Counted from the first letter of the stretch, positions 1-5,435 are shown. The stretch is 5,435 bases of DNA from Candidatus Cloacimonadota bacterium (GCA_016875595.1 VGPI01000140.1:1-5435); one strand, 5' to 3'. Notes: generated by a model not told the origin, from the sequence alone. A program made the numbers and translations.

Positions 1-1
1 A

Positions 2-532
2 ATTCTGGCTCCGATTCTGTTTAACCTCGTCTGTCTTAAACCGTTTCAAGCGCTTTTTATCCCTCCCCGGCTGATCCATTCTTATCTGGAGGGCTCGGGT
101 GCCGAGATTATGGCAAATTCTGATAGTGTTTTACGTTGTGCTCTTACTCACAAGCATAGAGATATAGATCTCTTGATGCAGACCGCACTGATCGCACCAT
201 CCAGTCCTCATTTGATCGATCCGGTCAGATTGAATAAATGGGAATTCGCTTATCCGGCACCGGTCAGGGAATTTGCCTTTGCCGTGATCGAATCGGATGA
301 ATCCCTGGTTTATGATATGCCGTTGCATGGAAACCCGCATATACTTTTCTGCCTGGATGGTTGTTTTTTCCTGACCGAAAAGGCATTAGAGGCAACAACC
401 CACAACTCCAATGAAAATGATAACATTTCAATTCAGAAGGGAGGTTCGGTCTTCCTGACACCGGGGAAACAATTCATCCGGATCCGGGGAAAAGGCACGA
501 TCCTGCACGCCACGGTATCGGGACAAGCTTAG
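2..532 (+). CDS. manA: Mannose-6-phosphate isomerase, class I (C-terminal part, 5' end outside window)
   Basis: The reading frame is open from the left edge to a TAG at 530-532, giving 176 residues of the C-terminal part. The true start lies upstream; the in-frame ATG at 110 is internal (it is the M of the EIMANSD motif). The enzyme interconverts mannose-6-phosphate and fructose-6-phosphate in the cytoplasm, feeding mannose into glycolysis or supplying mannose-6-phosphate for GDP-mannose. Family signatures seen are KPFQALFIPP (partial residues 13-22), IHSYLEGSGAEIMANSDSVL (25-44) and RCALTHKH. By family knowledge, H26 is a zinc ligand and R45 the active-site arginine. The rest is the C-terminal cupin-like lobe, with the typical FAYPAPVREF start and an ILFCLDG strand followed by GGSVFLTPG. 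The C-terminus is complete with no frameshift. The gene is convergent with the aminopeptidase gene across a structured gap. Identification is secure; the operon context to the left cannot be seen. Confidence 0.92.
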   Translation: MLAPILFNLVCLKPFQALFIPPRLIHSYLEGSGAEIMANSDSVLRCALTHKHRDIDLLMQTALIAPSSPHLIDPVRLNKWEFAYPAPVREFAFAVIESDESLVYDMPLHGNPHILFCLDGCFFLTEKALEATTHNSNENDNISIQKGGSVFLTPGKQFIRIRGKGTILHATVSGQA

Positions 533-542
533 TCCCGGTATC
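514..542 (+). other. Hairpin spanning the manA stop codon
   Basis: GGTATCGGGAC (514-524) pairs with GTCCCGGTATC (532-542) through 11 bp including G-U pairs, around a 7-nt loop. The stop codon TAG (530-532) lies at the loop/3'-arm border. No T-run follows, so it does not meet the usual criteria for an intrinsic terminator. It could still protect the 3' end or assist termination. The pairing is seen in the sequence; the role is inference. Confidence 0.4.
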
Positions 543-555
543 TGACTCCATCCAT

Positions 556-651
556 CACTTTGGTTTTACCTTACCTTCGCCTCGAGATGGCTTCGAAACT
601 CGAAGCCATCTCGAAGCCATCCTGTTGCGAAACCGAGGTAAAGCCAAAGTG
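556..651. repeat. Nested inverted repeat forming a long rod-like hairpin
   Basis: The outer arms CACTTTGGTTTTACC (556-570) and GGTAAAGCCAAAGTG (637-651) pair over 15 positions with a single T-G wobble. After a symmetric 5x5 internal loop, TTCGC (576-580) pairs with GCGAA (627-631). The core is the perfect 15-bp hairpin described separately. Altogether about 35 bp can form in 96 nt, on either strand. There is no T-run on either side, so it is not a standard intrinsic terminator. It could be a REP/BIME-like dispersed repeat, a small non-autonomous element, a structured RNA or a bidirectional 3'-end stabiliser. Only copy number and conservation would tell these apart. The structure is seen; the function is unknown. 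Confidence 0.65.
582..621. repeat. Perfect 15-bp hairpin with an overlapping 11-bp tandem repeat
   Basis: TCGAGATGGCTTCGA (582-596) and TCGAAGCCATCTCGA (600-614) are perfect reverse complements around a 3-nt loop (AAC). The unit TCGAAGCCATC occurs twice head-to-tail (600-610 and 611-621) and once inverted (586-596). The left arm can therefore pair with either copy, giving two mutually exclusive hairpins. Such a triplication in inverted and direct orientation suggests local duplication or a mobile repeat core. Confidence 0.7.
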
Positions 652-670
652 GATAGTACTGACCAGCTTC

Positions 671-739
671 GCTTATGCTACAGTTGAACTTGGTTCGGGT
701 AACCGAATGTCATCGGCATCGCCGATCTGTTGCATAAGC
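671..739. repeat. Inverted repeat with two internal hairpins (three-way-junction-like fold)
   Basis: GCTTATGCTACAG (671-683) is the reverse complement of CTGTTGCATAAGC (727-739) at 12 of 13 positions. It encloses two further hairpins: TTCGG/CCGAA (694-698 and 703-707, loop GTAA) and the perfect ATCGGC/GCCGAT (712-717 and 721-726, loop ATC). The third stem abuts the closing stem with no spacer, as in a stacked three-way junction. It lacks the T-arm, D-arm and anticodon layout of a tRNA, and no known RNA family is recognised. It may be a structured RNA, a 3'-end element or a repeat. Pairings are seen; the role is inference. Confidence 0.5.
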
Positions 740-832
740 ACAGCTTGTCCGTATATACAGAAGAGAACTTGGCATTATTACTATTAGCGGTTTGTGTGCA
801 ATGCTCTCAAACAGGTTTGGATTCAGGGTGGT

Positions 833-855
833 AAAACAGATTGTTTTATCTGTTT
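833..855 (-). terminator. Weak Rho-independent terminator candidate after the M42 peptidase gene
   Basis: Read on the minus strand, AAACAGAT and ATCTGTTT form an 8-bp stem with a 6-nt loop. The stem begins at the last base pair of the TGA stop codon. The 3' arm ends in TTT and one more T follows, giving only a four-T tract. The stem is A/T-rich, so efficiency may be low. Confidence 0.5.
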
Positions 856-1916
856 CAGTGCCTCAGCAGATTGGTCTTTCCATCCAGTTTTTGAATAAAT
901 GCAGCCAGCAATCTGACGGCATTGTCCAAGTCAGAGATGGCAATAACCTCATTGGGAGAGTGCATATAACGGTTGGGAATACTGACCACGGCAGTGGCCG
1001 TACCGGTTCGCTGAGAATGGATGGCGTCGGCATCGGTGCCGGTTCCGGCAGGAGCGATCTCGATCTGATAGGGGATACTCAGTTCATTGGCGATATCCTG
1101 AAGCAATGATAGTATTTTGGGATGCATGGCAGAACCGAGCGTAAGAACCGGTCCTTTACCCAGAGCGACGTCGCCGTAGATGCGTTTGTCTGCCCCGGGA
1201 ATATCAGAAGTGAAGGTCACGTCCACAGCAATGGCGATATCCGGTTCAATCCGGAAGGAGCTGGTACGGGCTCCGCGCATCGTGGTCTCCTCTCCGACCG
1301 AAGAAACTGCGTAATAGCTTGCCTTGATACTCTTCTGGGCAAGCTCACGCATGACAGCGGCGGCGACATAGACACCGGCTTTATTATCGGTTGCCTTGGT
1401 CACGATCAGATCGTCGTTGAGCATCTCGATCTGGGAATTGTAAGTGATGATATCGCCAATGGCGACCCTGGTCAGAGCAATTTCTTTGTTACTTGCACCG
1501 ATATCGATCCAGAGATCCTCGATCTTGAGTTTGGGCGGCTCATCCATGCCACGCATCATGTGGATCGGTTTCTTGCCGATGATGCCACGAACGATGGTAT
1601 CCTTGTGGTGAACATTGACGCGTAGACCAGGGAGCAAATTCAGGTCAAATCCACCCAGAGTCTTGACATACAGGTAACCCTGGTCATCGATATGATTGAT
1701 GATCAGTCCGATCTCATCGGCATGCCCGACGATCATCACCTTTTGCTTTCCACTGCCTTTTTTGAGGGCGATCACATTTCCGTTGATGTCGGTCTCCACT
1801 TTATCGGCATACTTCTTCAGATAAGCGGATGCCACCATTTGAGCCGGGCTCTCATAACCCGATGGACTGGGGGCATTGAGTAAGGCGTGAAAAAACTTCC
1901 GGTTGTTCAAATCCAT
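855..1916 (-). CDS. M42-family metallo-aminopeptidase (FrvX/YsdC/glutamyl aminopeptidase type)
   Basis: The 353-residue protein matches the usual M42 length of about 340-360. These cytoplasmic two-metal aminopeptidases remove N-terminal residues from peptides and often assemble into tetrahedral dodecamers. All expected metal and catalytic residues are present: GHADEIG (residues 64-70, ligand H65 and adjacent D67), ATDNKAG (bridging D177), VGEE (catalytic E209 and ligand E210), VDVTF (ligand D232) and NRYMHSPNE (ligand H319). The stretch GARTSSFRIEPDIAIAVDV is typical of the family. Residues from about 70 to 165 should be the inserted dimerisation subdomain. ATG at 1916 is chosen because AAAGGA lies 7 nt upstream; an in-frame TTG at 1937 would overlap the cupin stop and lacks that site. 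The gene follows the cupin gene by 14 bp and is probably co-transcribed with it. Older annotations often call this family endoglucanase or cellulase M; peptidase is the better description. Substrate specificity cannot be read from sequence. Confidence 0.93.
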   Translation of the reverse strand: MDLNNRKFFHALLNAPSPSGYESPAQMVASAYLKKYADKVETDINGNVIALKKGSGKQKVMIVGHADEIGLIINHIDDQGYLYVKTLGGFDLNLLPGLRVNVHHKDTIVRGIIGKKPIHMMRGMDEPPKLKIEDLWIDIGASNKEIALTRVAIGDIITYNSQIEMLNDDLIVTKATDNKAGVYVAAAVMRELAQKSIKASYYAVSSVGEETTMRGARTSSFRIEPDIAIAVDVTFTSDIPGADKRIYGDVALGKGPVLTLGSAMHPKILSLLQDIANELSIPYQIEIAPAGTGTDADAIHSQRTGTATAVVSIPNRYMHSPNEVIAISDLDNAVRLLAAFIQKLDGKTNLLRH

Positions 1917-1923
1917 TTTCAGT

Positions 1924-1929
1924 TCCTTT
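1924..1929 (-). promoter_or_regulatory. Ribosome binding site deciding the M42 peptidase start
   Basis: AAAGGA on the minus strand sits 7 nt before ATG (1914-1916), immediately after the cupin stop codon (1931-1933). It supports ATG at 1916 over the in-frame TTG at 1937, which would place the site inside the coding region. Confidence 0.7.
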
Positions 1930-1930
1930 G

Positions 1931-2326
1931 TCAGCAATTATTGGCGGTCTCACCAGCGAATGGATTGAGAGTCTTTTTAACCACTGGCTGTTCATGGGGG
2001 ATCAGGCACAGAAAACGCAGATCATCGGTTCCTACGTTCTTAAATTGATGCATCATAAAGGGATCGACATAGATAATGTCTCCCTCGGAGAAGGGCATCT
2101 CACCCCGTTCCGTGACCAGCATGCCTTTTCCTCCCAGACAATAGATCTCGTGTTCCCAGGCATGCTGATGATATGGAGTATGACCACCCGGTGCTACTTC
2201 AAACATCCGCATGGCAAAATTGGGGGCTCCGTCTTTCTCACTGATCAGCCAACGGATCTGTGTTCCCTCAGCGCCGTCAGCATATAAGACTTCAAGATTC
2301 GCCTGATCATAATGTGTCAGTTTCAT
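1931..2326 (-). CDS. Small single-domain cupin protein
   Basis: The 131-residue protein is one cupin-2 barrel, probably metal-binding and cytoplasmic, with no signal peptide or membrane segment. Motif 1 spans roughly residues 48-68 and contains H53, H55 and E60 (E58 is the alternative), within the HAWEHE variant typical of a widespread small-cupin family. Motif 2 spans 82-97 with P89, H93 and N97. By family rule the three histidines and the glutamate bind a divalent metal. The N-terminal APNFAMRMFEVAPGGHTPYH and the FLCLIP strand (105-110) are also characteristic of this family, whose reaction is not established. The start is secure: GGGAGG lies 4 nt upstream of ATG. The stop is 14 bp before the aminopeptidase start, indicating an operon. 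A short tail (residues 111-131) extends past the usual end of the barrel. It may be an enzyme or a small-molecule sensor; I assign no specific function. Confidence 0.85.
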   Translation of the reverse strand: MKLTHYDQANLEVLYADGAEGTQIRWLISEKDGAPNFAMRMFEVAPGGHTPYHQHAWEHEIYCLGGKGMLVTERGEMPFSEGDIIYVDPFMMHQFKNVGTDDLRFLCLIPHEQPVVKKTLNPFAGETANNC

Positions 2327-2392
2327 TGTTCCTCCCGGAATTTATATCTTGTATGGATAAAGTAAACCACTTATGACTTCGTGCCATTTAGT

Positions 2393-2441
2393 AAAAAAAA
2401 GAACTCCGTCGTCTCCCGCTCGCAGGTTGCTTCGGAGTTCT
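2393..2441 (-). terminator. Rho-independent terminator of the secD-secF operon
   Basis: Read on the minus strand, AGAACTCCG pairs perfectly with CGGAGTTCT over 9 bp. The loop of about 24 nt contains a small CCTG/CGGG sub-stem. Eight uninterrupted T residues follow (the A-run at 2393-2400 on +). It lies about 40 nt after the secF stop and upstream of the cupin gene, so it separates the two minus-strand units. Confidence 0.9.
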
Positions 2442-2482
2442 CATTATTCAAGCCATCAGGATATGCTCCCGATCTGACTTGC

Positions 2483-3589
2483 TTATTTCTTTTTGGTTAG
2501 CTTCTGGATTGATTTCTTCTCTTTGTGAATGAGGTGGAAGGTCTCCACGACCAGGTTGCTGGCGATAAATATGGATGAATAGGAACCAAACAATACTCCC
2601 AGTGTGATAGCAAAGGCAAAATCATGAAGGACGGATCCGCCGAAGAAGAGCAGTGCAAAAGCAGTCAACAGCGTGGTTCCACCCGTAAGGGTTGTTCTGC
2701 CCAACGTGCGGTTGATTGCTGCATTGAACACTTTTTCGTAAGGTTCTTTGCGGTTTTGCTTGAGGTCTTCACGGATACGGTCAAAGATCACGATGGTGTC
2801 ATTGATCGAGTAACCGACAATGGTTAGTAGCGCTGCCACAATCTGGATCGAGATCTCCTTGCCGGTAAGGGCAAAGATTCCCACAATGCAAATCACATCA
2901 TGAAAGACAGCCAGTACTGCCATCAGACCAAAGGTAAACTCAAAGCGGACCCAGACATAGATGATGATGAGCAAAAGCGCAATAAACACAGCTTTGATCG
3001 CATCGGTGCGCATTTCTCCACCTACTTTGGGACCGACGACAAAGAAATCACGAATCACATCATCGGCGATGGTTCTGCCGACAATGTATGGACCGAAGTT
3101 CTCCTGCAGGACGGTAACCAGTTTCTGACGGTCGTCCATTCCACCGTCCGTATCGGATTCGGTTTGTTTGATCTTGACCATAAAAGTGGCATCCGCCGGA
3201 TCATCCACGTATTGGATTTCGGCATCAGGAAAACCATTGGAACGCAAGACGCTGCGGAGTTGGTCTATCTTGACCGGGGCAAGCTCTCCAGTAGGGATGT
3301 CCACGACCTTGGGGATTACGGTATCAGCAATCATGCTCGAATCTGAGACCAGGGAATCCTGTATTACTGGTGTAGTATACTCCAGTTTTGTCCGGAGCGC
3401 TTCGCGCTCTGCCGCACCAAGTGGCTTCAGGTTGATCTGAGTAGTTATACCACTGGTAAAATCGATGCTCCAGTTCAAGCCCTTGGTGAAGAGACCGGCT
3501 ATCCCGGCGATGATCACGACCAGCGATATGGCATAGAATATGTAACGGTATTTAACGAATTGGATATTGGTATGTTGGAATAATCTCAT
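2483..3589 (-). CDS. secF: Protein translocase subunit SecF
   Basis: This 368-residue inner-membrane protein pairs with SecD as the SecDF accessory complex, which uses the proton-motive force to assist late steps of export through SecYEG. The RND-type layout is visible: TM1 at about residues 15-34, then the P1 motif WSIDFTSG (40-47), a periplasmic region, the VGPKVGGEMRTDA motif (185-197), and five more membrane segments at about 196-215, 219-241, 246-268, 298-317 and 322-347. TM4 carries VGYSINDTIVIFDRIRE (258-274) with the conserved D264. The stretch from the IDFTSG motif to VGPKVG is about 137 residues against about 88 in E. coli SecF, which points to an insertion around residues 58-105. 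The first P1 motif ends Ser-Gly where Gly-Gly is usual. ATG is preceded by AGGAG at 7 nt spacing, overlapping the secD stop codon. A lysine-rich tail ends the protein. The gene is last in the operon, before a strong terminator. Confidence 0.95.
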   Translation of the reverse strand: MRLFQHTNIQFVKYRYIFYAISLVVIIAGIAGLFTKGLNWSIDFTSGITTQINLKPLGAAEREALRTKLEYTTPVIQDSLVSDSSMIADTVIPKVVDIPTGELAPVKIDQLRSVLRSNGFPDAEIQYVDDPADATFMVKIKQTESDTDGGMDDRQKLVTVLQENFGPYIVGRTIADDVIRDFFVVGPKVGGEMRTDAIKAVFIALLLIIIYVWVRFEFTFGLMAVLAVFHDVICIVGIFALTGKEISIQIVAALLTIVGYSINDTIVIFDRIREDLKQNRKEPYEKVFNAAINRTLGRTTLTGGTTLLTAFALLFFGGSVLHDFAFAITLGVLFGSYSSIFIASNLVVETFHLIHKEKKSIQKLTKKK

Positions 3590-3596
3590 GGTTCTG

Positions 3597-3602
3597 CTCC
3601 TA
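3597..3602 (-). promoter_or_regulatory. secF ribosome binding site overlapping the secD stop codon
   Basis: TAGGAG on the minus strand merges the secD stop TAG (3600-3602) with the secF Shine-Dalgarno AGGAG, 7 nt before the secF ATG. This arrangement favours translational coupling, as expected for subunits made in equal amounts. Confidence 0.7.
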
Positions 3603-5261
3603 AATGCTCAGAGTGGTTTTGGTCTTACCAGCAAGCAGATTCTCCAGGAAGGAACGAACCAGCACAATTGCAGTGAACATCGAACCTATGATCCCGATCG
3701 CCAGAGTAATGGCAAAGCCACGGATCGGACCGCTGCCAAAGTTATACAGCACCGCCGCAGCGATGAGGGTGGTAAGATTGGCGTCCCAAATGGTGATAAT
3801 GGCGCGCTTGTATCCGGTATCCACAGCACTGCGCGGAGTTTTGCCTCCATCGAGTTCCTCTTTGATCCGCTCAAAGATCAGCACATTGGCATCCACTGCC
3901 ATACCGATCGTGAGAATGATACCTGCTATTCCAGGCAGGGTTAGAGTGGCACCAAAAGCCGTCAGCATTGCCAGAATGAATCCAATATTACACAGCAGAG
4001 CGATGTCAGCTATCACCCCGCTCAATTTATAAAACAACGCCATAAACAAAACGACGGACAGAAGACCGATCATTCCGGCGATCCTACCGGCTTTGACGCT
4101 GTCTGAACCAAGGGTGGCTCCAACGGTCACTTCCGAAAGTACATCGATCGGGGCTTTCAGATTGCCGGTATTGAGCACAATCCCCAGTTCCTGAGCTTCG
4201 GAGTGGGTAAATCTGCCGGTGATCTGTGCTCGGCCGCCTGCAATGCGTTCTTGGATATTGGGTGCGGAATAGACAACTCCATCCAGGACTATTGCCAAGC
4301 GGCGGTTGACGTTGTTACCGGTTACCCGTTCAAACTTGCGTCTGCCCTCAGGATTCAGTTCCAGTGAAATATATGGCTTGTTGGCAATGCGGGGATCGGT
4401 TGATTCGGGAGAGCCATATTCCACTTTGGCGGATTTGACGTCGCTGCCGACCAACTCCGCATTTTCCTGAAGAATGTGCAGGAAACGTGGGGCATTTACA
4501 TCAGCCACATCTTTCTTTTCCAACGCTAATTGATAACCGACCGGCAGTGCCTTGCGAAAATTTTCATCTGCGAGTAAAGTGGTGATGGTGGCATATTCTG
4601 GCTTGTTCTGTTTGGGTAACTGGTATCCACCGTCATTGAAAATCAGTAAAGAAGTGAACAGACCATCCAATGGGGAGCTATCTTGAGTGGTATCGGGTTC
4701 TGCAGAAACCGTGAGGTTTTGATATGCCTCTGTCAAACAGGGGAAATCCTGAATGTTGTTTTTCAGGTACTGGTCAATGGCATCCATAACATCACTGGTT
4801 TTCTGTGGATCTGCGACCAGCTTGAATTCGAGCATAGCGGTCTGTTTGATCAGATTCTTGGCATTATTGGGATCATCTTTCACGCCCGGTAACTGAACGA
4901 GGATCCTGCTTCGACCCAGTTTTTGAATCGAGGGTTCAGCAACGCCAAACTGGTCAACGCGTTCACGAATGATGCGAATGTTGTGATTCACCGCATCGTC
5001 GATTTCATCGGCAGCCAGTTCGGAAGTGTTCACTTCCAGCAGCATCTGCATACCGCCTCTGAGGTCGAGACCCAGATTCAACTTATACTTTGCCCACCAT
5101 CCGGGTAAGGCACTGCTGTCTGTGACAGTTTGTTCTGCGGTTTCTTCGGTCGGAACTGCCGGTTCGGAAGACAGAACAGATACGATCAGCGGAGTAAGGA
5201 AGAATAGTATTACCACAAAAAATACTATCGCCATCAGTCCGCGCCAGGAGGATTTCTTCAT
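3600..5261 (-). CDS. secD: Protein translocase subunit SecD
   Basis: This 553-residue inner-membrane protein is the larger SecDF subunit. An N-terminal membrane segment (about residues 8-30) is followed by a low-complexity acidic/threonine linker (32-50) and the hallmark LGLDLRGG (63-70). Next come RVDQFGVAEPSIQ (101-113) and RILVQLPG (119-126) in the periplasmic P1 domain. NPEGRRKFERVT with VLDGVVYSAP (303-334) and the VGATLGSDSVKAG motif (380-392) lead into five further membrane segments (about 394-412, 414-436, 440-459, 487-508, 513-537). TM4 carries GMAVDANVLIFERIKEEL (453-470), with D457 matching the conserved proton-pathway aspartate. WDANLTTL and GSGPIRGFAITLAIG are the usual closing motifs. 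From TAMLEFKLV to YISLELNPEG there are about 150 residues against about 57 in E. coli SecD, so the P1 head is enlarged by roughly 90 residues (about 150-270), although the whole protein is shorter than E. coli SecD (615). ATG at 5261 has GGGAG about 10 nt upstream. The C-terminus LSI also ends E. coli SecD. Confidence 0.96.
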   Translation of the reverse strand: MKKSSWRGLMAIVFFVVILFFLTPLIVSVLSSEPAVPTEETAEQTVTDSSALPGWWAKYKLNLGLDLRGGMQMLLEVNTSELAADEIDDAVNHNIRIIRERVDQFGVAEPSIQKLGRSRILVQLPGVKDDPNNAKNLIKQTAMLEFKLVADPQKTSDVMDAIDQYLKNNIQDFPCLTEAYQNLTVSAEPDTTQDSSPLDGLFTSLLIFNDGGYQLPKQNKPEYATITTLLADENFRKALPVGYQLALEKKDVADVNAPRFLHILQENAELVGSDVKSAKVEYGSPESTDPRIANKPYISLELNPEGRRKFERVTGNNVNRRLAIVLDGVVYSAPNIQERIAGGRAQITGRFTHSEAQELGIVLNTGNLKAPIDVLSEVTVGATLGSDSVKAGRIAGMIGLLSVVLFMALFYKLSGVIADIALLCNIGFILAMLTAFGATLTLPGIAGIILTIGMAVDANVLIFERIKEELDGGKTPRSAVDTGYKRAIITIWDANLTTLIAAAVLYNFGSGPIRGFAITLAIGIIGSMFTAIVLVRSFLENLLAGKTKTTLSI

Positions 5262-5288
5262 TATTTAGTACTCCCTTAGTTAATAAAC

Positions 5289-5316
5289 ATTATGGAAAAT
5301 GTATTTCGTTTCCCAA
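5289..5316 (-). promoter_or_regulatory. Candidate sigma-70-type promoter for secD-secF
   Basis: On the minus strand, TTGGGA (5311-5316, 4 of 6 to the -35 consensus) is separated by 16 bp from CATAAT (5289-5294, 5 of 6 to the -10 consensus). A transcript would start near 5282, about 20 nt before the secD ATG, leaving room for the GGGAG ribosome binding site. The lineage's promoter consensus is unknown, and secD could instead be read from a promoter further upstream. Confidence 0.35.
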
Positions 5317-5371
5317 TCTGTGGATTCGGCTCTTTCGTCAAGTGAATTATCGTTGGCTCTGGCTCTACCGG

Positions 5372-5434
5372 TCAGCTCTTGGCGGCTGGATGCGGTTCCT
5401 GCTTGAAACCGATGGACTTGTTATCCTGCTGACC
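5372..5434 (-). CDS. Possible C-terminal end of a further minus-strand gene (partial)
   Basis: A minus-strand frame is open from the window edge and ends at TGA (5372-5374), giving 20 hydrophilic residues ending HPAAKS. Composition and codon choice resemble a normal protein tail, but the fragment is too short to identify. By synteny in many bacteria yajC precedes secD; nothing in these residues confirms that. The 110 bp between this stop and secD hold the candidate promoter. The exactly antisense + frame (W/L/R-rich) looks like a shadow. Confidence 0.35.
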   Translation of the reverse strand, partial: GQQDNKSIGFKQEPHPAAKS

Positions 5435-5435
5435 A

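Larger units (their letters stand above)
533..854. other. Gene-free convergent intergenic region rich in inverted repeats
   Basis: This 322-bp gap lies between the 3' ends of manA (+) and the M42 peptidase gene (-). I see no credible gene: the open frames have no recognisable protein features, and the longest runs through the repeats. The gap contains a rod-like inverted repeat (556-651), a three-way-junction-like inverted repeat (671-739) and a hairpin just after the peptidase stop (834-855). Positions 740-832 hold nothing I can name. Because both flanking genes point inwards, promoters for them are not expected here. Confidence 0.7.

Noticed and set aside
671..739. A tRNA gene
   Set aside because: The stems do not follow cloverleaf spacing, and there is no T-arm GGTTC near the 3' end, no D-arm and no anticodon arm.
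560..787. A 75-residue open frame on + in the intergenic region
   Set aside because: It lacks an ATG start, runs through the inverted repeats, and its residues match no family I recognise. The frame is a by-product of the repeats.
808..819. CAAAC/GTTTG inverted repeat
   Set aside because: The 2-nt spacer cannot form a stable RNA hairpin and the arms are only 5 bp, within chance expectation.
792..1883. Several + strand open frames of 63-167 codons opposite the M42 peptidase gene
   Set aside because: They are antisense to a protein with every family motif intact and show no protein signatures of their own.
1917..1937. TTG at 1937 as start of the M42 peptidase
   Set aside because: ATG at 1916 has a well-spaced AAAGGA and gives the usual N-terminus; the TTG would use seven extra codons that contain that site.
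2341..2380. TATAAA upstream of the cupin gene as a -10 box
   Set aside because: A start 7 nt downstream would fall inside the GGGAGG ribosome binding site, and no good -35 lies at proper spacing. A promoter is expected between 2342 and 2392 but cannot be placed.
2624..3440. + strand open frames opposite secF
   Set aside because: They are shadows of secF, with low-quality composition and no recognisable domains.
3604..5268. + strand open frames opposite secD
   Set aside because: They are shadows of secD, whose motifs account for the whole stretch.
5299..5435. Short + strand frames near the right edge (ATG at 5299, 36 codons; GTG at 5342, open to the edge)
   Set aside because: The first is short and unremarkable. 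The second is codon-aligned antisense to the minus-strand fragment and W/L/R-rich, as a shadow would be.

Overview
The window holds bacterial housekeeping genes from what looks like a Gram-negative-type anaerobe with base composition near 50% GC by eye. secD and secF are separate genes rather than fused, both have enlarged periplasmic domains, and an M42 aminopeptidase is present. This would fit a lineage of the FCB group, for example Cloacimonadota, but that placement is a low-confidence inference because no phylogenetic marker in the window settles it.

Layout, left to right. (1) The C-terminal half of a type I mannose-6-phosphate isomerase gene (manA) runs on the + strand from the window edge to position 532. 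(2) A 322-bp gene-free gap between two convergent genes (533-854) is rich in inverted repeats: a hairpin across the manA stop codon, a long rod-like structure at 556-651 built around a perfect 15-bp hairpin, and a three-way-junction-like fold at 671-739. A weak terminator-like hairpin for the opposite strand follows at 833-855. (3) On the minus strand there is a two-gene unit in which a small cupin protein (1931-2326) is followed after 14 bp by an M42-family metallo-aminopeptidase (855-1916). (4) A strong Rho-independent terminator (2393-2441, minus) separates this unit from the operon upstream of it. (5) secD (3600-5261) and secF (2483-3589), 10 bp apart on the minus strand, encode the two halves of the SecDF accessory complex of the Sec translocon. 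(6) At the right edge there is a candidate promoter for secDF and what may be the last 20 codons of a further minus-strand gene.

SecD and SecF act together in the inner membrane, using the proton-motive force to help pull exported proteins out of SecYEG. Both carry extra residues in their periplasmic P1 regions compared with the E. coli proteins. ManA links fructose-6-phosphate and mannose-6-phosphate. The cupin and the aminopeptidase are probably co-transcribed, but nothing in the sequence ties their activities together.

No complete novel multi-gene system is visible. The most unusual material is the structured convergent intergenic region and the paired SecD/SecF periplasmic expansions.
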